The notes under the pieces were generated by a model. It saw only the letters and a list, made by a program, of their open reading frames with translations. It did no database searches and was not told the DNA's origin. 59,804 nucleotides of DNA from Clostridia bacterium (GTDB lineage: Bacteria > Bacillota > Clostridia > TANB77 > CAG-508), in the NCBI GenBank assembly GCA_017536685.1, contig JAFXGW010000001.1, forward strand, positions 1-59,804. Direction: 5' to 3'. Positions within the stretch are counted from its first letter, which is position 1. Every line of letters starts with the position of its first letter. Positions 46,409 through 55,010 of the stretch are shown one piece after another. The position numbers were made by a program, and so were the translations under genes.

Positions 46409-47623
46409 ATGTTAAGAGAAAATGTACGGAGAACCGCAAAAATCTTGTGTCTTTTTATGGCTGTGTTGCTTTTGATCGGGAGTTTTCCCGTCATTGCTTC
46501 TGCAACCTCTGACACAATCGCAGTCGTTACCAAACCCACCGAGCCCGTTATCGAAAACGCCAAGGAGCCCAAAGGTAGTTTCATTGGTACCTTGATTGCA
46601 ATTATTGTTACAGCAATCGTTGCAACAGTTATTACAAACTATCGCGCTTTTAAAAGACAGCAACAAGTTGAAAAGTACCACAATGAATCCTATGCAAATC
46701 TGCTGAAAGAAAACCAGGCATTACGTAATCTCAAAAAAGCAACTAACCTTGAGCTTATTAGTGCTCAAAACCGAATTACTGCTCTTGAAGATTGGCGTAA
46801 TCGTGCAATATCGGTCGTTCCTGGTCTAACCGAAAGCGTTCGTATGAGCTACGCGAAGGATAAAGCTGATGCCTATCAGAAAAAATACTATTATCTTGAT
46901 AGTGTTAATCCCACATATAGCACTTACTCTCAATTTGAAAGTGCTATTGCCGATTATAATCTGCTGAGTGAAGATGTTCAGAAACAGATTACTGGAATCG
47001 ACATCAACCGTTTTAAGCAGAAACGTAAGTTGGCTCTCACCGACTTTGTGGCAACAGCTCAAAAACGTTTGGCCCAAACCGATGCTCAAGAAGCTGATGA
47101 TCTTCACAAATATTCTTTGATGCTCGGTCGTGTGCTCGAGTGGTACGAATCTCTTCCCGACATTGTCAAATCCGAAATTCCCAGCAATGTAATCACAAGC
47201 ATCAGAATGAAAAAAGCAAATACCGATTACACTCTGGAAATTACTACTCCCTCTAATGAGAGTAATTCTGACAATTCTGGCAGTAATGGTCACGGCATCA
47301 ACAAACTGATGGATTCTTTCGTCAATGGTTCGTCTAAACTCTTTGGAAAGGCTACTTCCTGGGTATCTAGTAAGATTAATGAAACCAGAAAAGTACTCAA
47401 CGATCCCTTCGATAATTCTTATTACGAAGACGATGCAGAGTTTGACGAAGAAGACGAAGAAGAAACCAGCAACAAAAACAATGATGAAAAGCAGGATAAG
47501 CCTCCCATCTCTCAAGAGAATGTCGGCAACAATTCCAGCTCATCTGAGTCTTCCACTGAAAACAGTTCTACCACAACAGTAACAATTCCCTCAGTGGATC
47601 CCGGCAATACGTACACCCTTTAA
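46409..47623 (+). CDS. Secreted/membrane protein with coiled coil, foreign composition
   Basis: 404 aa. Signal peptide (about 1-32, ending IASATS), short linker, membrane helix (about 57-80, GTLIAIIVTAIVATVITNY), coiled coil (about 82-135), a helical domain (about 140-270; DSVNPTYSTYSQFESAIADYNLLSEDVQKQIT), and an acidic, Ser/Asn-rich tail. Function not recognised. AAAGGAG before the ATG. Codon use (CCC, GAC, CGT, CTC) differs from native genes. Stand-alone cassette. Confidence 0.8.
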   Translation: MLRENVRRTAKILCLFMAVLLLIGSFPVIASATSDTIAVVTKPTEPVIENAKEPKGSFIGTLIAIIVTAIVATVITNYRAFKRQQQVEKYHNESYANLLKENQALRNLKKATNLELISAQNRITALEDWRNRAISVVPGLTESVRMSYAKDKADAYQKKYYYLDSVNPTYSTYSQFESAIADYNLLSEDVQKQITGIDINRFKQKRKLALTDFVATAQKRLAQTDAQEADDLHKYSLMLGRVLEWYESLPDIVKSEIPSNVITSIRMKKANTDYTLEITTPSNESNSDNSGSNGHGINKLMDSFVNGSSKLFGKATSWVSSKINETRKVLNDPFDNSYYEDDAEFDEEDEEETSNKNNDEKQDKPPISQENVGNNSSSSESSTENSSTTTVTIPSVDPGNTYTL

Positions 47624-47627
47624 CATA

Positions 47628-47665
47628 AACCCTCACAGGTAATTCCTGTGAGGGTTTTTCCTTAT
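47628..47665 (+). terminator. Terminator closing the 46409 cassette
   Basis: AACCCTCACAGG-TAATT-CCTGTGAGGGTT perfect 12-bp stem, then TTTCC. Confidence 0.93.
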
Positions 47666-47734
47666 AATAAACACACTTTAGTACTATAGAAATTCATATT
47701 TCGAAAAATTGATTTTATCATGTATTTCTACAAT

Positions 47735-47763
47735 TTGATATTATGTAAATTTCATGATATAAT
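47735..47763 (+). promoter_or_regulatory. Promoter of the gene at 47839
   Basis: TTGATA (47735-47740), 17-nt spacer, TATAAT (47758-47763). Confidence 0.82.
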
Positions 47764-47838
47764 ATTAATAGACAAAATTATATAACTATTAATTGAGTAA
47801 CTACAATTTAATAGTTATAAGGAAAAGGAGTTTTCAAT

Positions 47839-48231
47839 ATGAAAAAATTTTTACGGACCATTTTCAATGAGGTAACAATCTATTTCCTGCTACTCGTCGC
47901 ATGTATCTGTTTAGGTTGTGCTGCATGTTCTGAATACACTCCGCCCGAGCGTACTATTGTGCAGGCCACTGTAATCGAGAAAGAGCATATCGAGTCCTAC
48001 ACAGACTATGGCTACTACTGGGATGCATGGAAAGGAAAGTTCCGTTGGAAGTTTAAAACCTTCCCCGACGAATACATTGTTACTGTTCAATACAATGATT
48101 TCGTAGAAACCTACGACAGCTTATCCTTATATGAATCGGTTGAAATCGGAGATACAATTGATATGGAGCTAACCACTTATTATAATTCTGAAGGTGAAGT
48201 CCAGAGTCAACGCATTTCCAGAGCTAACTAA
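47839..48231 (+). CDS. Small lipoprotein-like protein, foreign composition
   Basis: 130 aa. N-terminal hydrophobic segment (about 12-27) with a Cys-rich end (LVACICLGCAACS) that may contain a lipobox (LVAC or CLGC). The mature part is beta-rich (VIEKEHIESYTDYGYYWDAWKGKFRWKF, DEYIVTVQYNDFVETYDSLS, IGDTIDMELTTYYNSEG). Family not recognised. AAAAGGAG before the ATG. Own promoter and strong terminator. Confidence 0.8.
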   Translation: MKKFLRTIFNEVTIYFLLLVACICLGCAACSEYTPPERTIVQATVIEKEHIESYTDYGYYWDAWKGKFRWKFKTFPDEYIVTVQYNDFVETYDSLSLYESVEIGDTIDMELTTYYNSEGEVQSQRISRAN

Positions 48232-48241
48232 TTCATAAAAA

Positions 48242-48274
48242 AGTAGCGCAACTTCGGTTGCGCTGCTTTTTTTA
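48242..48274 (+). terminator. UUCG-loop terminator closing the 47839 cassette
   Basis: AGTAGCGCAAC-TTCG-GTTGCGCTGCT, an 11-bp stem with the extra-stable UUCG loop and a T7 tract. Confidence 0.95.
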
Positions 48275-48382
48275 TGTTCATAATAATTTATACCCATCTT
48301 GCCCATTAATTACATTTTTTTTAATATTCTTTACAGGTATTATTTCTTTAAAACTCCAATTGTTTTCTTCATATTTATATAA

Positions 48383-49498
48383 TTATTGGTAATTCTTATA
48401 AGAATAATTTAAATCTACATTCCCTTGAATTCCATTTATTATACCTTTGTCCGTGTATTGCCAAATTGTATATGGCCTTTTATACCAAGTATTACCATAA
48501 TAATCTGCAATCCACGTATCATACTCTTTTAGATCATTCATATTTAATTTGTTCTCTAAAAAATATGTATAAGAATAAACCATCGGTTTATAACCAGCAT
48601 TTTTTATCGTGTTGCAAAATACTTTTACTATATTAGTTCTTTCTTCAACTGATAAAGTATAATTTCTTGTTCCTTCAAAGTCTTCAATATCAATAGTGAT
48701 TGGATATGTTATGTATTTTTGTACTCCATATTTTTTTATCAAATTTAAAACAAAATTAGCCTCTTCAATTGCTTCAATTTCATTTATTGCGGACGAATAA
48801 AAATATAAACCTACTTTTATACCATTATTATGTGCGCCTTTTATATTATTTAAAAATTGTATATCTTCATTTAATCCCCCCTCTGTATAGCCTCTATAAC
48901 CACATCTTATCATTGCAAATTTTACTCCAGAAGTTTTAACTTTTGACCAATCAATCATTCCTTGATGCTTAGATACATCTATTCCAAAATTTATTGTTTC
49001 TTCTTCAACTATTACCTCATCTTTTTCAATTATAATTTGAATCGCTTCAATCCTTCTCGATTGTCCAGTTGTTCCTGCAACTTGACCAGATTCTACCCAA
49101 TTCATCCAACCAATATTTTGTGCATGTACTCTATATTTTATTTTATAACTGCTATTTTCTAATTTTATAATAATCGCTTCCATTCTTTTACTCTGTCCGG
49201 TTGTACCCGCTATTTGTCCTTCTGAAACTTCTCCAAGCCAGCCATAATCTTGAACATGTGCTTTATATTTTAAAGTTCCATCTACTCCATTCAAATTAAT
49301 TTTTATTGCTTCCATTCTTCTTGCTTGTCCTGTTGTTCCAGCTATATTTCCAGAAGACACAGTGCTCATCCATCCATTTTCTTTTACGTGAACTTGATAA
49401 CTAATATAATCCTTTAAAGTTGCTTGGCTAAGTATTGATATCATGCATTCTAACATCAATATAATCAAAAAAATACTTGCTAATAACTTCTTTTTCAT
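48383..49498 (-). CDS. GH25 muramidase with three ChW repeats
   Basis: 371 aa secreted lysozyme-type enzyme cleaving peptidoglycan. Signal segment (about 1-27), three ChW repeats (about 33-165; GWMSTVSSGNIAGTTGQARRMEAI, GWLGEVSEGQIAGTTGQSKRMEAI, GWMNWVESGQVAGTTGQSRRIEAI), then GH25 (about 172-365) with FGIDVSKHQGMIDW and the catalytic acids in YPITIDIEDFEGTRNY, ending IWQYTDKGIINGIQGNVDLNY. ChW repeats are typical of clostridial cell-surface proteins. Cell-wall remodelling or attack on competitors. Confidence 0.95.
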   Translation of the reverse strand: MKKKLLASIFLIILMLECMISILSQATLKDYISYQVHVKENGWMSTVSSGNIAGTTGQARRMEAIKINLNGVDGTLKYKAHVQDYGWLGEVSEGQIAGTTGQSKRMEAIIIKLENSSYKIKYRVHAQNIGWMNWVESGQVAGTTGQSRRIEAIQIIIEKDEVIVEEETINFGIDVSKHQGMIDWSKVKTSGVKFAMIRCGYRGYTEGGLNEDIQFLNNIKGAHNNGIKVGLYFYSSAINEIEAIEEANFVLNLIKKYGVQKYITYPITIDIEDFEGTRNYTLSVEERTNIVKVFCNTIKNAGYKPMVYSYTYFLENKLNMNDLKEYDTWIADYYGNTWYKRPYTIWQYTDKGIINGIQGNVDLNYSYKNYQ

Positions 49499-49645
49499 AT
49501 TAGTAAAACTCCTTTCTTGTTTTCTTAAAATTATTATAGCATCTTAAGTTATTAACAACTAGAGTTTTAGCTTATTTACCAGTATTTACATGTTTTTCTA
49601 TTGATTACAAATTAAATAATTATTTTATAAATGTTTATAACCAAA

Positions 49646-49684
49646 AAATAAATGTAGACACATTTTTGGTGTCTACATTTATTT
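49646..49684 (-). terminator. Terminator after the XRE regulator gene
   Basis: AAATAAATGTAGACAC / GTGTCTACATTTATTT stem, then TTTTTTGG on the minus strand. The 49499-49711 gap holds nothing else that I can support. Confidence 0.88.
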
Positions 49685-49711
49685 TACTACTTCAAGTTTT
49701 TAACTTTCATT

Positions 49712-50794
49712 TTACTCTTGAAATTCCACATCTTTCTCCTCTTTTAATCTTTCCAATGCCGCTTTTTTACTTATAGAATCTTCGTTTATTATCGTATTTT
49801 TCTTTTCATCATCAAAATTAAGATCTTTATCTTCTACTGAATTTATTTCATAACCAGCATATATCACTTTTGAAACAAGTTCATCATTAGAAATTCTTTC
49901 TTCTTTTACTAAAAATCCTGTAGATATATCTATATAATAAAGTTCTTTAGAATATTTAGAATATTTTTTATTTTTATCATAATATTTCACAAATACAATA
50001 TCACCATCATATGTAACCTTGTAAAATTTAAAAGGATTTAATATATTAGAAATACTTAATTCATCTTTAACTTCATCATATACAATCTCAAAGGATGTAT
50101 CATCTACAGAAATATTTCCTTCGTCTGTATAAAAATATTCATACACAGTCCAATTACCGTCTTTAACTTTAGTTTTCATATTATAACCCTTTTTATCAAA
50201 TCTACCATTATAATAATTCCAATATTCATCAATATATATACAATGTTCTTCACTATCTGTATATGAATACTTAGTATAAAGCATATCGTTTTTATAGCAC
50301 ACATATTCATTTACATCTACATATACATATTTGTTCAATGTCTCATTATATATTTGTGTTTTTTCACTATAAACATTATATTTATAAGACTCAATATTAT
50401 TTATATCATTTCTAGCTATAATATTAAAAAATACTATAGCTTTAAAAACACAACTCATAATATAAACAAATAAAATTATAAAAAGAATAAATTGAAAAAT
50501 TATTATCAATTTATTTGACTTTTTTGTTTCTACTCTTCCAGAAATTTTTTCAATATTTTTTGACAACTCTTCTAATTTAACTTTTTCATTCTCATCTATA
50601 TTATCATTTAATAAATAATCAAAACTTATATTATAAAATTCACAAATCTTTTTTATTTTATCAACGTCTGGTTGAGCTTGGCCTAATTCCCATTTTGAAA
50701 CTGATTGTCTCGATACATCTAGCAGATTTCCAAATTCTTCTTGTGATAAACCTTTTTCTTTTCTCAACTTCATTAGTTTTTCATTAAATTTCAT
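49712..50794 (-). CDS. Membrane-anchored XRE-family regulator
   Basis: 360 aa from ATG 50794 (GGTGA upstream; an in-frame ATG at 50806 is too close to GAGAGG). The N-terminal HTH_3 is LRKEKGLSQEEFGNLLDVSRQSVSKWELGQAQPDVDKIKKICEFY (about 9-53). A membrane helix follows (about 95-118, IIFQFILFIILFVYIMSCVF), with an external about 240-residue beta-rich domain (YVYVDVNEYVCYKNDMLYTKYS...). The layout implies direct sensing of an external signal by a membrane-bound DNA-binding protein. A perfect palindrome lies in front of the gene. Confidence 0.87.
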   Translation of the reverse strand: MKFNEKLMKLRKEKGLSQEEFGNLLDVSRQSVSKWELGQAQPDVDKIKKICEFYNISFDYLLNDNIDENEKVKLEELSKNIEKISGRVETKKSNKLIIIFQFILFIILFVYIMSCVFKAIVFFNIIARNDINNIESYKYNVYSEKTQIYNETLNKYVYVDVNEYVCYKNDMLYTKYSYTDSEEHCIYIDEYWNYYNGRFDKKGYNMKTKVKDGNWTVYEYFYTDEGNISVDDTSFEIVYDEVKDELSISNILNPFKFYKVTYDGDIVFVKYYDKNKKYSKYSKELYYIDISTGFLVKEERISNDELVSKVIYAGYEINSVEDKDLNFDDEKKNTIINEDSISKKAALERLKEEKDVEFQE

Positions 50795-50820
50795 TTGTTT
50801 CACCATCCTCTCATATTATA

Positions 50821-50849
50821 AGTATAATTTAATCTTATATTAATATCAA
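50821..50849 (-). promoter_or_regulatory. Promoter of the XRE regulator
   Basis: Minus strand TTGATA (50849-50844), 17-nt spacer, TATACT (50826-50821). Confidence 0.75.
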
Positions 50850-50867
50850 CCAAGTCGTCTTTGAAGA

Positions 50868-50888
50868 TTGTCAACTAAAAGTTGACAA
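50868..50888. promoter_or_regulatory. Palindromic operator TTGTCAACT-AAA-AGTTGACAA
   Basis: Perfect 9-bp arms with a 3-nt centre, upstream of the XRE promoter. The right arm contains TTGACA (50882-50887), which could be the -35 of a plus-strand promoter (TATTAA 17 nt on). Likely target of the XRE regulator. Confidence 0.65.
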
Positions 50889-50941
50889 CCAATAATATTC
50901 TTTATATTAATGATACTATAGATGCCAACATTACTACTGAA

Positions 50942-50997
50942 CAAATAAAGTCAGATAACACAACAATGTCACCTGACTTTATTTGTTTTTTATTTTT
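50942..50997 (+). terminator. Terminator-like hairpin, strongest on the plus strand
   Basis: CAAATAAAGTCAG / CTGACTTTATTTG, perfect 13-bp stem, then TTTTTTATTTTT on the plus strand. It may also end the minus-strand gene at 51045. Confidence 0.7.
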
Positions 50998-51044
50998 AAA
51001 TGCTCTATATTATTTTTCATAGTATTTTACTATTTTTCATTTAT

Positions 51045-51722
51045 TTATTTTTTCTTTCTTATTAGTATTATAAGGCTCACCACTAACAAAATTACTACTA
51101 ATAAAATCATTACATTTCTATATAGTAAATTTCCCATTTCACTTTTTGACTCATTATCTTCTTGGTTAATCAAATTAACCTCTAAAATTGTTTTATTATT
51201 ATCAAAATTACATTCAAATTTTCCAATTTCATTTACAAATTTTTTCGCCTCTTCCCATTCATCATTTGAATTAAATTCATCTACTACATCATAATATTGA
51301 AAAACATTTGTATAAATTATATTTCCATCATTTTTTATTATTTTCAAAAACACATCTCCGCCAAAATATGTTTTATTTTTTTCATGTTGATAATCATTAA
51401 TATCATATATTTCTATTATACATGCATTATCTTTAAAATTTAATTCGCTAACATTTTTATATTTTAGACATTTTATATTAGAATCCTCATAATAATTTAT
51501 AAGATCACTTGATACATATTCATATTCTTCCTCTGCCGAATCTTTCTTTCCACCACTTAAAGGTGCTAAAACTTCTATTTTATTTATATCTTCTTTATTA
51601 ACATTAAAAATTGTAACTTGATATGTATTAGCATAATAATACGCTGGCGCAGCAAAACATTTAAAAGTTAAAATTAATAATATCAGTATAAAAAATATAA
51701 TTATCTTAATTTTTTTATTCAT
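51045..51722 (-). CDS. Secreted protein with C-terminal membrane anchor
   Basis: 225 aa from ATG 51722 (CTGGAGG upstream). Signal peptide (about 1-24, ending CFAAP), external domain (about 25-190), membrane helix (about 200-219) and RKKK tail. Similar layout to the protein at 22041-22544. Function not recognised. Lies upstream of the XRE regulator on the same strand and may be part of the same surface-sensing set. Confidence 0.78.
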   Translation of the reverse strand: MNKKIKIIIFFILILLILTFKCFAAPAYYYANTYQVTIFNVNKEDINKIEVLAPLSGGKKDSAEEEYEYVSSDLINYYEDSNIKCLKYKNVSELNFKDNACIIEIYDINDYQHEKNKTYFGGDVFLKIIKNDGNIIYTNVFQYYDVVDEFNSNDEWEEAKKFVNEIGKFECNFDNNKTILEVNLINQEDNESKSEMGNLLYRNVMILLVVILLVVSLIILIRKKK

Positions 51723-51878
51723 ACAACCTCCAGTCAAATTTAATAATATTATTATAACATATTATTATTTAACATTAAACTTTTTTCATAGTGTAACATT
51801 AAAATTTTATAGATTTCTTTTCTAAAAATATTATTATATAATTTCGATTATTATTTTCAATCCATTCTTATTGTGAAC

Positions 51879-51907
51879 TTTACAATACTACAAAAACGTG
51901 ATATTAT
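51879..51907 (+). promoter_or_regulatory. Promoter of the WHH nuclease gene
   Basis: TTTACA (51879-51884), 17-nt spacer, TATTAT (51902-51907). Confidence 0.7.
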
Positions 51908-51945
51908 TTATATTCAAAAATTAAACCGATTGGAGAAATGCGAAA

Positions 51946-52692
51946 ATGTCATTACTATGGATAGTTCGTAATCAACACCTATTATTACTTTTTGTTGTCC
52001 AATTAGTAACTTCGCTTTGTTTAATTTACCATGGTAAAAATAAACTTAGCTATGTTACCGAAATCTTACTCGTTGCCGGAGCCCTCTGGTACAATCAACC
52101 ACCTTTTGAATTTAACCACTCAATCTGTTACTTAACGGAATACCTTTTACTCAAAGTACTTCTTGTACTAATCGTATTGTTAGCAAAACATTTTTCTTTT
52201 TATATCATGGTAGTTATAACACATAAAGAAAAATATAAGCGCTTGTACAAATTTCTTATTACAAAAAAACGCTTTTTGCGAATTCAGTCACGTATTTGGA
52301 ATAAAATACAATACGGTATAAGAATCAAAAAAGGTATGCCGTCAATGGTAAATAAGAAAAATAAACAAACTGGTATCTATTTTGATAAAGATGGTTTTCC
52401 TAAATTCAAAGCAATAACTGAAATAAAGCTCGAACGTAAATACTGGAAAAAAGATAGACAAGCACATTTTTATCGTGCAAACCGTATTCTTTATGAAAAA
52501 ACTCAAAAAAATTCAAGATTAGCAAAAAACTTCACTAGAAAAGAAATTCTTGATTTTAAACAAGGCAATACTCCTAGCAAATATACTTGGCATCATCATC
52601 AAGACAAAGGTGTATTGCAACTTGTGAATTATGATGTTCATTCTAAAGTTCGGCACAATGGTGGATTTTCGGTTTGGGGTCCAAAAGAATAA
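51946..52692 (+). CDS. Membrane-anchored HNH/ENDO VII nuclease with WHH motif
   Basis: 248 aa. The N-terminus has two or three hydrophobic segments (about 8-28, 36-50 and 65-90), then a basic linker (about 92-130). The C-terminal toxin-type domain runs GIYFDKDGFPKF ... HFYRANRILYEKT ... YTWHHHQDKGVLQLVNYDVHSKVRHNGGFSVWGP, which is the WHH-type nuclease pattern of polymorphic toxins (WHH, LV..D.H, H.GG). All catalytic His appear present. TTGGAGAAATGCGAAA upstream of the ATG. No adjacent SMI1-type immunity gene or secretion cargo leader is seen. Roles to consider: toxin, phage defence or DNA uptake. Confidence 0.85.
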   Translation: MSLLWIVRNQHLLLLFVVQLVTSLCLIYHGKNKLSYVTEILLVAGALWYNQPPFEFNHSICYLTEYLLLKVLLVLIVLLAKHFSFYIMVVITHKEKYKRLYKFLITKKRFLRIQSRIWNKIQYGIRIKKGMPSMVNKKNKQTGIYFDKDGFPKFKAITEIKLERKYWKKDRQAHFYRANRILYEKTQKNSRLAKNFTRKEILDFKQGNTPSKYTWHHHQDKGVLQLVNYDVHSKVRHNGGFSVWGPKE

Positions 52693-52736
52693 TTTTTCAA
52701 ACAGCGTAATTTCGTCGTTTATCCTCGCAAAAAAAT

Positions 52737-52770
52737 AAAACCAGATAGAAATCACTCTATCTGGTTTTGT
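52737..52770. terminator. Bidirectional terminator
   Basis: AAAACCAGATAG / CTATCTGGTTTT stem with TTTTGTTTT-type tracts, between the nuclease gene and the converging gene at 52779. Confidence 0.88.
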
Positions 52771-52778
52771 TTTAATCA

Positions 52779-53648
52779 CTAATGCCCTTTCATAAATTCA
52801 ACGTCTAAATATGTTATTGCTGTATCATCGTATTTAGTTCCTTCATATACATCAATTATTTCAAATTTTAATTTTATTTCTTGACTTGGTTTTAATTCAA
52901 ATCGTTCATTTTCCCAAACATTAAATAATTGTGGATTTATAGTATCTTCTAATTCTAAATACGCATATGGTTCATTGTCAATATACATTAACAATGTTTT
53001 TACTCTATTATTTTCTTTCCATAATTTCTCATTATTAGCATATCCAGTAACAACACAAATTTCTCCTAGAGCTCCTCCCTCAGTATCACCTTCATAACAA
53101 ATATATTGTTTAGTTAGTTCTATATATTCACCAATTCCGTCTCCATCTACACCTTCTACCCAAGAATTTTTTCTTGATTCATCACAAACATTATTTGCTA
53201 AATAATTTAAATGTTTTTCACTTTGTAAAGTTGAAGATGCACTTGCTTTATCCACAAAATCTTGTACTGTACACCACCATCCACAACCAAGGCCACTTAA
53301 CTCTTCTTCCCATCCAGCATATTCTCCATTTTTATCTTCTTTATAGACTTCTTCATTCTTTATATAAGAAAAATAACTCCCCTTTTTAGAACTAATTTTT
53401 TTCACATCAATTTCTTTATTAGTATTAATTTCTTTGCTTAAACCAATTTCTTTGTTATTATTAATTTTTCCTGTATTATCAGATGTCTGTAAATTCTCTA
53501 AGTTTTCATTTGCTATTACATTTAAATTACTAGTTTCATCTATATTATCAATTTTCTTATCATTAATAACATGAACTAATAAACACCCATTTATAAAAAT
53601 CAATATAGTAACAATAATTTTTAAAATTTTATTTTCTTTTTCAATCAT
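52779..53648 (-). CDS. Membrane-anchored discoidin-like (NADase-type glycan-binding) protein
   Basis: 289 aa from ATG 53648 (GAGGAG upstream). One N-terminal membrane helix (about 9-28), an Asn/Lys/Glu-rich linker with repeats (NKEIGLSKEINTNKEID), then a beta-sandwich domain (about 110-289): SWVEGVDGDGIGEYIELT, VTGYANNEKLWKENNRVKTLLMYID, VYEGTKYDDTAITYLDVEF. These blocks match the discoidin-like domain found next to streptococcal-type NADase and other surface proteins, which suggests carbohydrate binding outside the cell. Confidence 0.8.
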   Translation of the reverse strand: MIEKENKILKIIVTILIFINGCLLVHVINDKKIDNIDETSNLNVIANENLENLQTSDNTGKINNNKEIGLSKEINTNKEIDVKKISSKKGSYFSYIKNEEVYKEDKNGEYAGWEEELSGLGCGWWCTVQDFVDKASASSTLQSEKHLNYLANNVCDESRKNSWVEGVDGDGIGEYIELTKQYICYEGDTEGGALGEICVVTGYANNEKLWKENNRVKTLLMYIDNEPYAYLELEDTINPQLFNVWENERFELKPSQEIKLKFEIIDVYEGTKYDDTAITYLDVEFMKGH

Positions 53649-53759
53649 TTTTATTTCTCCTCTTACTAATTTCATTTTAAATATTATATCATATTTATTA
53701 ATTTCATATATTAAACATTTAAAATTTTTTGGTTCACTTTTTTTATTATCTTAATACCA

Positions 53760-53788
53760 TTGCTTAACTTTACATAATATGATATAAT
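53760..53788 (+). promoter_or_regulatory. Promoter of the gene at 53846
   Basis: TTGCTT (53760-53765), 17-nt spacer, TATAAT (53783-53788). Confidence 0.75.
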
Positions 53789-53845
53789 TATAAGTATTCA
53801 CATATATTTGGGGAACTGTGAAAATACATATTAGGAGAGAATCTA

Positions 53846-54589
53846 ATGGACCTAATACCGATACACATCAAAGACCACGTGGACCGGATTATAAGAGAAC
53901 TTGAAAAACTGCATCAGAAAGGTCATAATATTTCCTTGCAGATTTTTGAAGATAATAATTATTACTCCGGTCTAAAAACCACTGAATATTACTTGCAAGC
54001 TGCAAGAGATTTCAGAGCACTTTTAGACACCCAAAACAGCAGCATATTCACAGGAACAGAGATAGAAGTACGCAGAAAAATATATCAAAAAATCTGCGAA
54101 TTTCACAAAGTACTTTCTCCAGATGCAATTCTAAGAGTCACAAAAACAACAGAATGTCAGGGACAATTAGAGAGAGCTTTGCAATTAGCCAAAAAAAATC
54201 CCTCTACCGTTTCTGATGCCAGACAGATTTCTTGGTTTATTTCTAATGGAAGTACAATTAATTGGTGTGATCTCGACTCCTCTGCCAATCACAAAATCTT
54301 CAAACTCGTTCAATCAGAGGAATCCTTCCAAAAACTACTACAGCACAAAAAATATCCTGCAGTCGAAATTACCCAACTTGGCACAATTTCATGTAACAAC
54401 TTTCGCATCGCATTACAATTCAACGATATTGAGACATGCTATCGCAGTCAACATCGTATTCGCGAATATCGAAATTTTTGGAACAACTCTCATGACGTTG
54501 AAAATTTCGATACAAACTATAAGATTTTTAATATGTGGAATGACATCACAGAAACTTGCATCTTTTTTGTGTACATTCCTCAGCTCTAA
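53846..54589 (+). CDS. Unknown protein of foreign composition
   Basis: 247 aa, AGGAGAG before the ATG. Not recognised. Soluble and helical in the first half (IIRELEKLHQKGHNISLQIFEDNNYY), beta-type in the second (VEITQLGTISCNNFRIALQF). No signal peptide. Own promoter and strong terminator, lying between minus-strand native genes: a single-gene cassette. Confidence 0.78.
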   Translation: MDLIPIHIKDHVDRIIRELEKLHQKGHNISLQIFEDNNYYSGLKTTEYYLQAARDFRALLDTQNSSIFTGTEIEVRRKIYQKICEFHKVLSPDAILRVTKTTECQGQLERALQLAKKNPSTVSDARQISWFISNGSTINWCDLDSSANHKIFKLVQSEESFQKLLQHKKYPAVEITQLGTISCNNFRIALQFNDIETCYRSQHRIREYRNFWNNSHDVENFDTNYKIFNMWNDITETCIFFVYIPQL

Positions 54590-54598
54590 TCCCCGCAA

Positions 54599-54635
54599 AA
54601 AGCGCACATACCATTGTATGTGCGCTTTAATTATA
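54599..54635 (+). terminator. Terminator closing the 53846 cassette
   Basis: AAAGCGCACATAC-CATT-GTATGTGCGCTTT, perfect 13-bp stem, then AATTATATTT. Confidence 0.9.
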
Positions 54636-54872
54636 TTTCCGGCTATGCTTAATGAATTTTTTTATTTCATCTATAATTTTCACTTCCTGACAATCACAAA
54701 GTTCTCTCAATATTCTTCCTATTTCTAACCTTTTTTGTTCATAAAAAATTTTTCTTCTATATTTAGGTGTGAATACTATATGATATTTGCAATTCCATTT
54801 TGTATGTGATAAACTTTCCATATTGTAAGTAGTGTCTTCTGGTTTTATTTTTTTGCTAAAGATACTATTCAT
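54627..54872 (-). pseudogene. Truncated IS200-type transposase TnpA
   Basis: 81 codons. SHTKWNCKYHIVFTPKYRRKIFYEQKRLEIGRILRELCDCQEVKII is the N-terminal part of IS200/IS605 TnpA (full length about 140-155). The HUH motif, catalytic Tyr helix and the rest are missing; the frame jumps to DEIKKFIKHSRKYN. It cannot be an active transposase. Confidence 0.85.
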
Positions 54873-55003
54873 AATCCAAAACTCCCTTCATTTTATTTTT
54901 ATTAATATGTGTCGAAATCATATTGATATTATATTATGAAGGGAGTTTTGTCTATTACAAAGCTAACCCCACCATACTACCGGCATAGCCGGAAGTATAA
55001 ATA
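54628..55003. mobile_element. Internally deleted IS200-like element with terminal inverted repeats
   Basis: The tnpA remnant is bracketed by a 21-bp inverted repeat matching at 19 positions (core TTCCGGCTATGC at 54637-54648, GCATAGCCGGAA at 54983-54994). An internal perfect 15-bp inverted repeat CAAAACTCCCTTCAT (54877-54891 / 54936-54950) precedes the gene. Ends are approximate. Confidence 0.6.
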
Positions 55004-55010
55004 CAAAGAA

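Noticed and set aside
46826..47515. 229-aa open frame antisense to the gene at 46409
   Set aside because: Antisense shadow of a G+C-richer gene; no ribosome binding site or recognisable domain, while the plus-strand protein has a signal peptide, promoter and terminator.
54216..54728. 170-aa plus-strand frame overlapping the gene at 53846
   Set aside because: Runs through the cassette terminator and into the IS remnant; no start signals.
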